In this document: piece after piece, positions 18,201 to 25,652 of the stretch
Layout: the number at the start of each line of letters is the position of its first letter
How positions within the stretch are numbered: position 1 is the first letter of the stretch
Source of the DNA: Pirellula staleyi DSM 6068
GTDB lineage: Bacteria > Planctomycetota > Planctomycetia > Pirellulales > Pirellulaceae
Assembly (NCBI GenBank): GCA_945870455.1
Contig: CAMBSL010000005.1
Location: 1 to 55,203 of the forward strand
Length of the DNA stretch: 55,203 nt
Reading direction: 5' to 3'
Made by a program: the position numbers and the translations under genes
The notes under the pieces: generated by a model
What the model was told of the DNA's origin: nothing
Database searches by the model: none
Seen by the model: only the letters and a program-made list of their open reading frames with translations

Positions 18201-19443
18201 CAGCCACCCAGACGTTTGGAAATTGGCTCAGTTCTTTCTCCAATCGAATCTGGTAGTCAACGACCACTTCGCCCCCCATAAAGACCCAAGCAAATGAGTC
18301 CCCGAAATTCCAAAGGTGAACGGGGGCCGGATAGGTCTCGGGGATTCGCCCCTTGCGCTTCCAAACATCCAACATCGATAACGCAAAATTGCGTTCCACG
18401 AACGAAGTGCTTTTTGCAAGCGTGTTCAATCGTTCGCGAGAGGGACGTTCCGACGCAATGGCGACCAATTGAAACGACTGCGAAACGGGAGCTGGCAATG
18501 CAGTTAAGGTGCGATTGCAAACAGACTGAACGGACTGAGCCATTTCGTTGGCATGACTCTTCGCATTGTCGTAGGTGCCGCGCGGGTTGGGATTCGAGTC
18601 TGCTCCACAACCGATAATCGGTAAAGCGACCACGTCGGGAGAGCTGAGTTTTTGGAAGGCGTTTTCGATCAATGCGGCAGACATACCAGCCCAATCCGCA
18701 CTGATTCGATTGAGTTCGGGCGAAATAGATGTGCAATGCGTGGCATACTGATAAACGACAGCCAGAGTTGTGCCGTCAAGTCGCTTGGCGTGAATAACGC
18801 GTACCGTGCGATCCACGGGTCCATCGTCAACCGTTCCGAATCCTGTCCAGACGTTGTTCTTGAGCACGCGACGGTTGATGGCAAAATCGGCATGACCAGT
18901 GCCGAATCCAATGCTTGCAGGTTGCAATTTTGCGATCGATTCGCCCACAATGCGCACGACGGAGTCCACCACAAATTGGCTATAAGTCGCTGAACGCGAC
19001 CGCTCTTCGTCGGTCATAGGAGTCGAGAAGATATTTGGCAATAGATCTTCCAGCTGCGGTGCCGAATGGGAATGCGTTGTGCATAGCACCATTTGATTGC
19101 GGCGGATTGAGAACCGCTCTTGGACTTGAGAGCAGATGCGATCGGTAAGTGTGGCGGACAAACCGATGGCATCTATCGAAACGAGGATCAAGGGAGATTG
19201 GTCCTCGTGCTTGATCGCCATGGCTCGGGCGAACAACGGATCGTCTATTTCGGCGGTGGGTTTGATGCGATTTCCGTAGCCGCTCAGTCGCATGGCTTCT
19301 TTGGGTGTAATGTCTGTTTTGGCGGCGCCTGCTTGCCAGTTGCTGGCTCTCGTCTGAGAGTATGCGAACGGTGTTATCAAGACGAATAGAAACAAAGTGC
19401 AGGCGAGCCGGACCGTTGGGTTGCTACTGCGGAGGACAATCAT
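15241..19443 (-). CDS. Secreted fusion: ceramidase-like domain + PVC membrane-bound dehydrogenase domain + HEAT-like repeats + CxxCH heme domain
   Basis: About 1400 residues. A signal peptide (VRLACTLFLFVLITPFAYSQ) is followed by a neutral/alkaline ceramidase N-terminal-like domain (about 30-480; 'GAAKTDITPKEAMRLSGYG', 'LCTTHSHSAPQ', 'ATHCTSISPELN'). A Pirellula/Verrucomicrobium-type membrane-bound dehydrogenase domain comes next (about 500-920; 'IELVASEPLVQDPVNIAFG', 'VDSDGDGKLDKSS', 'LWIADMYRRVIEHPEWIP'). It continues with helical HEAT-like repeats and a C-terminal putative heme-binding domain with 'QHCSQCHQD' and 'DPNKTVEAKYR'. The last two domains are a known PVC-phylum combination, thought to oxidise sugars outside the cell; the ceramidase-like head is the unusual part. 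ATG 19443 gives a normal n-region; ATG 19482 is 13 codons upstream. It is divergent from the next gene (19595). Confidence 0.85.
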   Translation of the reverse strand: MIVLRSSNPTVRLACTLFLFVLITPFAYSQTRASNWQAGAAKTDITPKEAMRLSGYGNRIKPTAEIDDPLFARAMAIKHEDQSPLILVSIDAIGLSATLTDRICSQVQERFSIRRNQMVLCTTHSHSAPQLEDLLPNIFSTPMTDEERSRSATYSQFVVDSVVRIVGESIAKLQPASIGFGTGHADFAINRRVLKNNVWTGFGTVDDGPVDRTVRVIHAKRLDGTTLAVVYQYATHCTSISPELNRISADWAGMSAALIENAFQKLSSPDVVALPIIGCGADSNPNPRGTYDNAKSHANEMAQSVQSVCNRTLTALPAPVSQSFQLVAIASERPSRERLNTLAKSTSFVERNFALSMLDVWKRKGRIPETYPAPVHLWNFGDSFAWVFMGGEVVVDYQIRLEKELSQFPNVWVAAYVDDVFAYVASERMRSEGGYEVDASMLYYNQPGRWVSGTEDVLVTRVLEMARQKRPAETPLSAKESLASIEMAKGWTIELVASEPLVQDPVNIAFGADGAVWVLEMGDYPSGGEKTGRLKRIVDSDGDGKLDKSSLFLDKLSFPSGVYPWRDGVVVASAPEVFIAFDRDHDGIADERRALLTGFPFANPQHRVNGFTYGLDHRLHFCAGSEVNEIVEVASGNRIKVGGSDLSLDVDNGKVYLESGASQFIRGCDDWGNWFGNDNSHPLFHYVWDRNWPKRAKTTTQHAMQPPSAPPVFPVSRDADRFNDLFAANCFTSACSSIFCRSPGATPEMQGSALVCESVHNLVSRIRVERKGASFVGSRFDEDRQSEWLRSSDPWFRPVRIENAMDGSLWIADMYRRVIEHPEWIPEDWQRRIDVRAGDDRGRIYRAYRTDFTPLATKDWTKASLGELLQGLQSPSSAIAETARQQLVWRYQDNPDRERNTVPEIRTLASRAEEAVVRLRAVAVLLALGKCETKDWMLACKDSDERVVRWAVETLTKQRLVHGELRDTLIDVSHSDMAHRSAALALQLIVALATCAEPAYAELSQLLVQHASDRWIDTSIILLPSSGIDSVIEHLLANSNVSTVGMIDQLVSNASPKLKQRLRDSIASGSEQRPAWHFTLSRQFALEDDKAVRLDEVTIEKLQRDSLALVQNDRADPSIRRAALSWFTSRLGSNDQPGIASLVAVLTRANENDFREPLVEALVSLGEPGIKPVFEKWSSLGQETRATAISGCLASEPTTSTLLSQVADGGMGVDSFQPAQIEQLRGRKSQELRHLVEKLFGPPPGADRVAIVQEYTSKWPATFDASRGQALYKQHCSQCHQDRVEASGVLPAVGPSLAALAGWKNDAWLTAIFDPNKTVEAKYRRVNILTQDGKTIVGLKVRDSEESIEIVNDQGQLISLTRESIDELRESDKSLMPEGFEKILKPEDVASLVTYLRKMR

Positions 19444-19594
19444 GGCGACGAATCCGATAGGAAGTTTGGTTGCGCAAATCATATCTACGAGCGGAACGAA
19501 CTATCTTGAACATGCTTCTTCGACTAAGCTAGCATGGATTTGCACCAGTCGAACTTGCGAGAAGTATCGCTCATCCCTTCCACATAATCTTATC

Positions 19595-20647
19595 ATGAAT
19601 ATCAGAATTCTACGCGGTCTTGTTTGCGGCCTTTTTTTTCTTGTTGCTCAGACAGTTGCAAAGGCCGAAAATCTTGTTGCTCAGACAGTTGCAAAGGCCG
19701 ACAAAGCGCCAAATTCACTGACCGTGGCGACTTGGAACTTGGAATGGTTTTTCGATGATTTCAAGGGAAATAATCGCAGCGATGTTGCGAAAGAGCAGTC
19801 CGCGCCAAGCCGCGAAGAATGGGACTGGAAGCTTTATACGACCGCTGCGGCGATTGCGAAATTTCAGCCGACTATTTTGGCCGTACAGGAGATCGAAGAT
19901 CGAGCCGTGATGTTGGCACTGACGAAAGCCCTCAAAGAAAAACACAATTTGCAGTACAGGGTGGCTTTTATTGATGGATTCGATTCCGGCACCGAACAAG
20001 ATGTCGCCATTCTCTATCGATCAGGACTCGTCGAGTATTCGCGTCGCGAGCAGACTCAAGAGATGTTTGACTCAAAGGAGTACTACAATCTTTCGAAACA
20101 TATGTTCGCTCGATTCGAATGGCAAGCCAACGGCAAGACGGAATCGCTCACGATTCTGGTAGTCCATTTGCGAGCAACCGCCGACGCGGCCGATTTAAGA
20201 CGTAGACAAGCAAAATTGGCGCACGAATGGATGAAAGCAGGCATCGAGGCTGGCGAGAACCGGATGATTCTGGGCGATTTCAACGTCGAAGAATTTTCGG
20301 GACAAGCGAAGCCAGATGGGGATGGAATGGTTGATTTGCTGGGGCGGAGAACCGAACGTGAGACCGACGATTTATACGATCTTTTGGAGACGCTGCCACC
20401 GAACAAGCGTCAAACGCACTTGATTCTGGAAAAGCAGTTCGATCGCATTTTGGTCTCAAAGCCGATGCTCGCCACGACAGCCGGTTCAGGGATCAAATTC
20501 AAATCGATCGAGGTGTTGAGCCAAGTTAACATTCGAGGCACTTCGTCCGATGCAGATCACTGGGAAACTCGCTTTACAAAAGACAGGGATGAACGGGACA
20601 TTAGCGACCATCATCCCGTGATGGCAACATTCGAGTTCCGAAAGTAG
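19595..20647 (+). CDS. Secreted endonuclease/exonuclease/phosphatase family protein
   Basis: A 350-residue protein with a signal peptide (MNIRILRGLVCGLFFLVAQ). The metal-dependent EEP (DNase I-like) fold is marked by 'VATWNLEWFF' (first metal Asn), 'ILAVQEIED' (Glu), 'VVHLRA', 'ILGDFNVEEF' (GDFN motif) and C-terminal 'ISDHHPVMATF' (catalytic His pair). Members cleave DNA, RNA or phosphodiesters; here export suggests nucleic-acid or phosphate scavenging, an inference. The start ATG is set by the signal peptide; longer in-frame starts run into the divergent promoter region. A 33-bp unit is duplicated at the end of the signal peptide. The methyltransferase gene follows after 4 bp. Confidence 0.88.
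   Translation: MNIRILRGLVCGLFFLVAQTVAKAENLVAQTVAKADKAPNSLTVATWNLEWFFDDFKGNNRSDVAKEQSAPSREEWDWKLYTTAAAIAKFQPTILAVQEIEDRAVMLALTKALKEKHNLQYRVAFIDGFDSGTEQDVAILYRSGLVEYSRREQTQEMFDSKEYYNLSKHMFARFEWQANGKTESLTILVVHLRATADAADLRRRQAKLAHEWMKAGIEAGENRMILGDFNVEEFSGQAKPDGDGMVDLLGRRTERETDDLYDLLETLPPNKRQTHLILEKQFDRILVSKPMLATTAGSGIKFKSIEVLSQVNIRGTSSDADHWETRFTKDRDERDISDHHPVMATFEFRK
19639..19701 (+). repeat. 33-bp tandem duplication inside a signal peptide region
   Basis: tcttgttgctcagacagttg... recurs with a 33-bp period: 30 identical bases at 19639-19668 and 19672-19701. At protein level 'VAQTVAKAENL' is followed by 'VAQTVAKADK', so the likely signal peptidase site (AKA) is duplicated in frame. Confidence 0.9.
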
Positions 20648-20651
20648 CAGC

Positions 20652-21485
20652 ATGTCGAGTTCTGCAAATCGAAACTCGGATCAATCTAGGCCTGCCTGGC
20701 AACTGCCAGCGGGTGTCTCGCGAGGGGCGTGGGACTATGTGACGGAACCAAGCATTGCTTCGGACTACGATCGCTTTCACGCCGGCCACCCGCTTCTGGA
20801 TTTGGATCGCGAGTTAATATCAAAGCATCTCGGTGTGCATTGCAACAAGCCAGACGGCACGCCTCGTATTGCGATCGATTTCGGGTGTGGGACCGGACGC
20901 AATCTGATTCCACTGGCCGAGCAAGGCTGGCGAGTGGTGGGTGTCGATTTGAGTTCGGAAATGCTCAAGGAATTTAGAGCCAAAACCAACGATTGGACTC
21001 GCCCAAAGCCAGCTACCATCCGAGCTAACATGGCAAAGCTGGAATGTTTTGCGGACGATTTTGCCGATGCGGTTCTCTGCATGTACAGTTCGCTCGGAAT
21101 GGTGCAAGGCCGCGAAAATCGTCGCTCGTTTATGAAGCATGCGCAGCGAATTCTTCGCCGAGATGGTCGATTCCTTGTTCACGTCCACAATCGAGGTTCG
21201 TGGCTTCGCGACCCTGATGGCGTTCGCCGCACCATCAAGGATTGGCTTCGTGCCAAACGAGACAAAACGTGGGAACTTGGGGACAGTATCTATGCCTATC
21301 GCGGCTTGCCATCCATGTACTTGCATATCTATTCTGAGGCAGAATTGCGAGAGGATTTGCTCGCGAGTGGTTTGAAAATCGAGCATTTCTATCGTCTAAA
21401 CCGACAGTCGAGTCAATTTTTAGGGCGGACATGGTTTCCGCATCTTCGGAGTGGCGGCTTCATTGCCGTTTGCGGTCGAGGTTGA
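20652..21485 (+). CDS. Class I SAM-dependent methyltransferase
   Basis: A 277-residue soluble protein. SAM-binding motif I is 'IAIDFGCGTGRNL' (about residues 75-87), followed by the acidic end of strand 2 in 'VVGVDLSSEMLKEF', and 'DAVLCMYSSLGMV' for motif IV/post-II. The substrate is not evident. It begins 4 bp after the stop of the EEP-family gene and is probably co-transcribed with it. Residues 'AWDYVTEPSIASDYDRF' just before the fold look like a substrate-side cap. Length is normal for a small-molecule methyltransferase. Confidence 0.85.
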   Translation: MSSSANRNSDQSRPAWQLPAGVSRGAWDYVTEPSIASDYDRFHAGHPLLDLDRELISKHLGVHCNKPDGTPRIAIDFGCGTGRNLIPLAEQGWRVVGVDLSSEMLKEFRAKTNDWTRPKPATIRANMAKLECFADDFADAVLCMYSSLGMVQGRENRRSFMKHAQRILRRDGRFLVHVHNRGSWLRDPDGVRRTIKDWLRAKRDKTWELGDSIYAYRGLPSMYLHIYSEAELREDLLASGLKIEHFYRLNRQSSQFLGRTWFPHLRSGGFIAVCGRG

Positions 21486-21561
21486 GGCATTGACGTGATA
21501 GGATGATATCTTGGTTCATTGGTGGCTTTGAATGCCAGTGCCGCAAAATAAGGTCTTTCAC

Positions 21562-22212
21562 ATGGCTTCAGTTATGTCAAAAATGGATGAGTTGGTTGAA
21601 TCCCTGCAGCGACGCTACGCGGTCAAACGATTTGATTCGTCGAAGCAACTCGATACCGATACGTGGACAGCGATCGAGCGGAGTTTAGTCCTGACTCCCA
21701 GCAGCTTTGGTTTGCAACCGTGGAAATTTTTTGTGATCAGTTCGCCAGAAGTCAAAGCCAAGTTGCCGGCGATTTCCTGGAACCAGTCCCAACCAGGCGA
21801 TTGTTCGCATATGGTTGTTTTCGCCGCTTTGAAATCGGTGGATGAAGAGTACATCGACAAGTTTCTCAACAAGACCGCCTCAACTCGGGGTGTGTCGGCG
21901 GATAGCATGTCAACCTACCGAAAGATGATTTTGGGTTTCATGCAAAACGCAACGGGAAGACATTTGGCGTGGAGCAGCAACCAAGCTTACATTGCTTTGG
22001 GACAATTGTTGGCAAGTGCAGCGATACTCGGCATAGATGCTTGTCCCATGGAAGGAATTCTGACAGCGGAGTATGACAAGTTGCTCGGTATCGCGGATAG
22101 CAATTACACGTCGGTCGTGGGTTGTGCACTCGGATATCGTCATCCAGAGGATAAGCACGCGGTTGCCGCGAAAGTCCGATTTGACTTGTCCGAGGTAGTC
22201 ACGCATATTTGA
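21562..22212 (+). CDS. Nitroreductase family NAD(P)H-dependent oxidoreductase
   Basis: A 216-residue FMN-dependent nitroreductase-like enzyme. N-terminal 'LQRRYAVKRFDSSKQL' is the phosphate-binding RRS/A-x-R-x-F motif of the family; 'TPSSFGLQPWKFFVISS' carries the conserved S-x-x-N/L-x-Q-PW element, and 'DACPMEGI' is the usual GxxxxPxxG region near the active site. The family uses NAD(P)H to reduce nitro groups, quinones or other acceptors. ATG 21562 was chosen because AAGG lies about 8 bases upstream; ATG 21532 is also in frame. Confidence 0.88.
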   Translation: MASVMSKMDELVESLQRRYAVKRFDSSKQLDTDTWTAIERSLVLTPSSFGLQPWKFFVISSPEVKAKLPAISWNQSQPGDCSHMVVFAALKSVDEEYIDKFLNKTASTRGVSADSMSTYRKMILGFMQNATGRHLAWSSNQAYIALGQLLASAAILGIDACPMEGILTAEYDKLLGIADSNYTSVVGCALGYRHPEDKHAVAAKVRFDLSEVVTHI

Positions 22213-22284
22213 CCGCTTAACGTCTTTTGGGAATGCCAGATCAACATGGACCCAGAGAAGAACCATAAAAGACGAACATAGAAG

Positions 22285-22725
22285 ATGAACATGGTACAGT
22301 CAGACCAGACCGACGATGAAGATGACAATGACGAAGACGGCGGACAGATTAGTATGCCGTCAATCGATTCGGATCCAAAACTGGTTGCATTGATGCATGA
22401 GGTCGATAACTGGATCAGCCATGTATGGATGGTACGGACGTTTCTCAAGCACTCGGATGAAGCGACCGATGACGAAGAATTGGCAGAGATTCATAGGGGG
22501 CTCTATGATTTCATGCTGGCGCTCGGACCTTCAAAAGATGCTGGCGATGCCGCGCGGTATCTTCGCATTGCACGAAAGAAAATCAGTAAGCTGAGAAAGA
22601 CAGCCGCGGCTTTTCGCGAACTTCAGCCAGAAGTGTCGGGGCACATGAACTTCCGCATGGCAGCCCAGTCGCTTGGCCTGGCAGTCCACAAAATCGATGA
22701 ACTGTTGCAAGGATCGCTAAACTGA
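22285..22725 (+). CDS. Hypothetical helical protein with acidic N-terminus
   Basis: 146 residues (ATG 22285; a second ATG at 22291). I do not recognise the family. Residues 1-30 are strongly acidic (QTDDEDDNDEDGG) and probably disordered. The rest is predicted by eye to be all-helical with regular charge spacing ('DEELAEIHRGLYDFMLALG', 'ARYLRIARKKISKLRKTAA'). No signal peptide, membrane segment or metal motif is visible. The codon use looks like that of its neighbours. It is followed at once by two intergenic palindromes. Confidence 0.6.
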   Translation: MNMVQSDQTDDEDDNDEDGGQISMPSIDSDPKLVALMHEVDNWISHVWMVRTFLKHSDEATDDEELAEIHRGLYDFMLALGPSKDAGDAARYLRIARKKISKLRKTAAAFRELQPEVSGHMNFRMAAQSLGLAVHKIDELLQGSLN

Positions 22726-22731
22726 GGGGCA

Positions 22732-22754
22732 CACCCGGCGGGTGCGACCTACCC
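22732..22754. repeat. 'GGTCGCACC' family palindrome, copy 1
   Basis: cacccggcgggtgcgacctaccc matches the reverse complement of 50593-50618 (ggtaggtcgcacctgccgggtgcgacc) at nearly every base, so the two are copies of one dispersed element. It sits 7 bp after the previous stop. Confidence 0.7.
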
Positions 22755-22822
22755 GTAGTACAGGCTGCTAGCCTGTATCGACATGCAAAACACAGGCTGG
22801 CAGCGCTGGCAGCCTGTACTAC
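22755..22822. repeat. 'caggctg' palindrome, copy 3
   Basis: GTAGTACAGGCTG (22755-22767) pairs with CAGCCTGTACTAC (22810-22822). Inside, 'ctggcagcg' and 'ctggcagcc' stand side by side, a small internal duplication. It is related to 12641-12665 and 13004-13055 with 'tgtact' in place of 'tgtgct'. It lies between two convergent genes and could stop transcription from both sides. Confidence 0.8.
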
Positions 22823-22870
22823 GCGATAGTTTTTGCGCTGCCGATCGCCTAAAGGTTCGTGAGGTGGCTG

Positions 22871-23269
22871 TTACTTTTTTGCGACAGACTTGGGAGGTGC
22901 TTCGTTCTTAAACTCATCGGCAGAGAGCTTTTCGATTTTTGCATTCGCTCGAATCACCCAACCGCCTTGCGTTTCAGCATCCTTTTGGTAAGCGATAATA
23001 GCGGCCGAATCACTGCTCCCCTCTTGGATCCCTGTCCCCCAAACGACAGCCAACGTGCCTTTAGAGACTTCGTCGACCGCTACTGGATAGCGACCTGCGA
23101 AATTTTCCATTTCCGCTTGCTTTTGAAGTGGCATTCCTGAATCGACCAGCAAGTCGCGAAGTTGAACAATTCCCTCGCCTGCTTCCTTAGAAACATCCTG
23201 CACGGTGCCAGTACCGGCACCGCACCCAGAAAAGCAAACGACTAAAAGCAGGCATAACGAACGAAACAT
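22871..23269 (-). CDS. Small lipoprotein, function unknown
   Basis: 132 residues. The N-terminus 'MFRSLCLLLVVCFSGCGAG' is a lipoprotein signal peptide with the lipobox ending FSGC. The mature part is small and polar with 'GTLAVVWGTGI' and 'IIAYQKDAETQGGWVI', and a Lys-rich end. It begins 11 bp after the stop of the DUF1559 gene. In planctomycetes a DUF1559 gene is often followed by such a small secreted partner, so the two are probably one transcript. Confidence 0.7.
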   Translation of the reverse strand: MFRSLCLLLVVCFSGCGAGTGTVQDVSKEAGEGIVQLRDLLVDSGMPLQKQAEMENFAGRYPVAVDEVSKGTLAVVWGTGIQEGSSDSAAIIAYQKDAETQGGWVIRANAKIEKLSADEFKNEAPPKSVAKK

Positions 23270-23280
23270 TGGAATCCAAT

Positions 23281-24405
23281 CTAGTTCTCGATTGCGTTGA
23301 CTTCACCGCCCGCTCGGCTGCCAGTGGCTTGCCAAGCTGAAAAATCTACAGAGTCCGACACAAAGCGAATGGAACCGTCCGCGTAACACGCATTGACTCC
23401 ACCGGTGTGGAAACTCGATGCAGCCATGTGGTGCTGCAAAGTGAACGCGGTCGTGCCACAATTGTACCGTTGAGTCGTCGCGAGATTCGTCTTTCGGTTC
23501 CAGTTGGGCGGAAGGGTATGAGTATAAAACGTATTGATAGGCAACGATCGGTAGTATTGATGTCCAGTGTAACGCAACCATGAGCTCGTCGATGTGTTCC
23601 CACCAGGAAGGCATTGAGGGACCGTGCGTCCGTCGATCAATTGCAGGCCGGAGAACGCTGTTGTGGAATTAAAAACGGTCGAATAATCGAACTGATTCGT
23701 GGCATTGAACACCAAAGTACCCTTCATCACTTCTGCGAACATCGCGGTGTTGCTTGTACCATCTGTAATTTCGGCGAATTTAGGCCCCTTCAAAAGCTGT
23801 CCGTCGGAGGGTTGAGCCTTGGCGAAGATCCCGTCGATCGTCGTTCCTCCTCGCACGTTGGCCCCACCGAGGCAGGCCATGTAGTTTTGACGACCGGCTG
23901 CAGGACCGCCAGCAGCACCGCTTGGATAGACTGCCGATGATGGGTCAGAAGGGCAAAGGTAGGATGGAACGTCATAAGCACGTGCATTCGCGTTTGCACC
24001 CGCAAGAGCAGGAATTCCCGGCGCCCTAACTGTGGTTCGAATCAATCCCACTATCGGGGCGTCCGAGTTAACGTTGTAATCGTGATTGAAAACATTCGCT
24101 TTGTTCGCTTGTTCAAGATACGCAAGCATGAATGCTTGTGTTGTTGCGTCCGACGTAAAGGTTGTCGGAACTCCACTGGCGTCTGGTTTGACAACCGAGT
24201 GTTGCCGTGGCGGGAGATACTTGAGCGCACTTTCGAAGTTATGAGACGCCAAACCGACCTGTTTCAAATTGTTGGAACATTGCATCCGCCGAGCTGCTTC
24301 GCGGGCGGCTTGCACGGCTGGCAGCAGCAGACCGACCAGAATACCGATGATCGCGATGACCACCAAAAGCTCTACGAGCGTAAAACCACGACGCTAGTCA
24401 CCCAT
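23281..24405 (-). pseudogene. DUF1559 prepilin-like protein, interrupted by TAG at codon 4
   Basis: The natural start is ATG 24405 with a GGAG Shine-Dalgarno 8 bases upstream. The reading is ATG GGT GAC TAG CGT CGT GGT TTT ACG, that is [17 protein letters not shown], so the class III prepilin leader ([10 protein letters not shown]) is intact except for an amber codon at 24396-24394. After it the frame is open for about 370 codons with the usual DUF1559 layout: '[20 protein letters not shown]', then 'LCPSDPSS', and '[20 protein letters not shown]' near the end. A TTG at 24366 could start translation but loses the peptidase cleavage site. A point mutation, a sequencing error or amber readthrough are the options. 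Confidence 0.8.
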
Positions 24406-24661
24406 TTCAAAACTCCATCAAACTACCAATAAAGAAAAGATAAAGATGAGGGTGTAAGCATATTTATAATCGCGGGAATTTGTAGGACAATTTTCGCTTC
24501 GATGGTCAGAAACGCTGTAAAAAAACGTCGCAGGTTTGGCGAGCTCTCCAAGCCAGAATCCATAAGTGAGGCAGAACTTAGTGCTCTCAATTGATTCCTG
24601 GGTGGAATCAAAACCAGAGGCGAGACGGCTTGTTGCTTTAACACTTTTCCAAATGCATTTC

Positions 24662-24726
24662 GTTTAACAGGCAGCCGTAGGCGTACTGTCAAAGCCGCAA
24701 GGTACGCCTTCGGCTGACTGTTAAAC
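24662..24726. repeat. Long inverted repeat in the DUF1559-adk gap
   Basis: gtttaacaggcagccgtagg... (left arm 24662-24686) and its complement ...cggctgactgttaaac (right arm 24702-24726) form a 25-bp stem with two mismatches. It stands in the 552-bp gap 24406-24957, which has no gene I can support. The gap also holds a 20-bp tandem duplication at 24787-24826 and two similar words 'caacaagccgg(t/a)gagc' at about 24735 and 24902. Confidence 0.8.
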
Positions 24727-24786
24727 GACTAAATCAACAAGCCGGTGAGCAAGGTATTGCAGTCGCCACCTCGCGCTTACGGGCAC

Positions 24787-24826
24787 GGGTTATCATCGCG
24801 TGGCAAGGGTTACCATCGCGTGGCAA
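24787..24826. repeat. 20-bp tandem duplication
   Basis: GGGTTATCATCGCGTGGCAA (24787-24806) is directly followed by GGGTTACCATCGCGTGGCAA (24807-24826), one mismatch. It is intergenic with no evident function. Confidence 0.85.
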
Positions 24827-24957
24827 GAGCGCGTTCGCTCGTGAATCCATGGACGAGACGCCCATACCATTTTCGAATACCCCATCTCACAATCTATTAA
24901 AGCAACAAGCCGGAGAGCGAGTGGCTGAATCTGCTCCCTCACTATTGATATGACTTT

Positions 24958-25527
24958 TCAACTGTGTTTGGCAACACATGCTTTTATGGCCGCAAATACT
25001 TCTTGTTCTGACTTCATCCCATCGACACTTTCTAACTTGCCTTGTGCGGCATAGAACTCTGTCAAGGGAGCTGTCTGCGTCCTGAAAACATTCAGCCTTT
25101 CGCGAATCGTTTCGTAGTTGTCATCCGCTCGGCCATCGATCTGGGCTCGTTTCAACAAACGTTGAATCAATTCCTCCTCCACCACACGCAGCTCGAGGGC
25201 CATGTCAAGCGTGAGTCCGCTTTCAACCAAATGGTCATCAAGCAACTGGGCTTGAATGATTGTCCTTGGAAAACCATCGAACAACGCTCCGTTGGCACAC
25301 TCCTCACTCTGAAGTTTTTGCGCAACAATACGCATGACTAAGTGGTCTGGAGCTAACTTTCCTGCATCAATGTAAGAGGCCACCCAACGGGACAATGCCG
25401 TGTCCTGACGCTTGACAGATCTCAGCATTTCGCCTGTCGAAAGATGTGGTATCTGCAAAAGTTCGACCAGTCTTTTGCACTGCGTCCCTTTGCCTGCACC
25501 GGGGGGGCCGATGAACACCAATCGCAT
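24958..25527 (-). CDS. adk: Adenylate kinase (short form)
   Basis: 189 residues; interconverts ATP + AMP and 2 ADP. The P-loop 'GPPGAGKGTQ' is at residues 7-16, 'LSTGEMLR' is the AMP-binding stretch and 'FDGFPRT' the conserved GFPR motif. The LID is the short type without the zinc-finger insertion ('AQIDGRADDNYETIRER'). ATG 25527 gives the standard start MRLVFIGPPG; ATG 25545 would add six residues. It follows secY by about 125 bp at the end of the ribosomal operon, the classical secY-adk arrangement. Confidence 0.95.
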   Translation of the reverse strand: MRLVFIGPPGAGKGTQCKRLVELLQIPHLSTGEMLRSVKRQDTALSRWVASYIDAGKLAPDHLVMRIVAQKLQSEECANGALFDGFPRTIIQAQLLDDHLVESGLTLDMALELRVVEEELIQRLLKRAQIDGRADDNYETIRERLNVFRTQTAPLTEFYAAQGKLESVDGMKSEQEVFAAIKACVAKHS

Positions 25528-25652
25528 TGCAGCGGCCCTTCCCATGCTTGCTGTTTAAATGAACTATAAATTGCCAACAATAGGGATTCCGGCCGAACCC
25601 TGTTCGGCCGCGATTCCAATGGCTACACCGAGATGGTTCAACCGAGTTCCGG

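Noticed and set aside
24423..24692. Open frame of 89 codons on the minus strand in the adk-DUF1559 gap
   Set aside because: It crosses a 25-bp inverted repeat, has no Shine-Dalgarno and no protein-like pattern.
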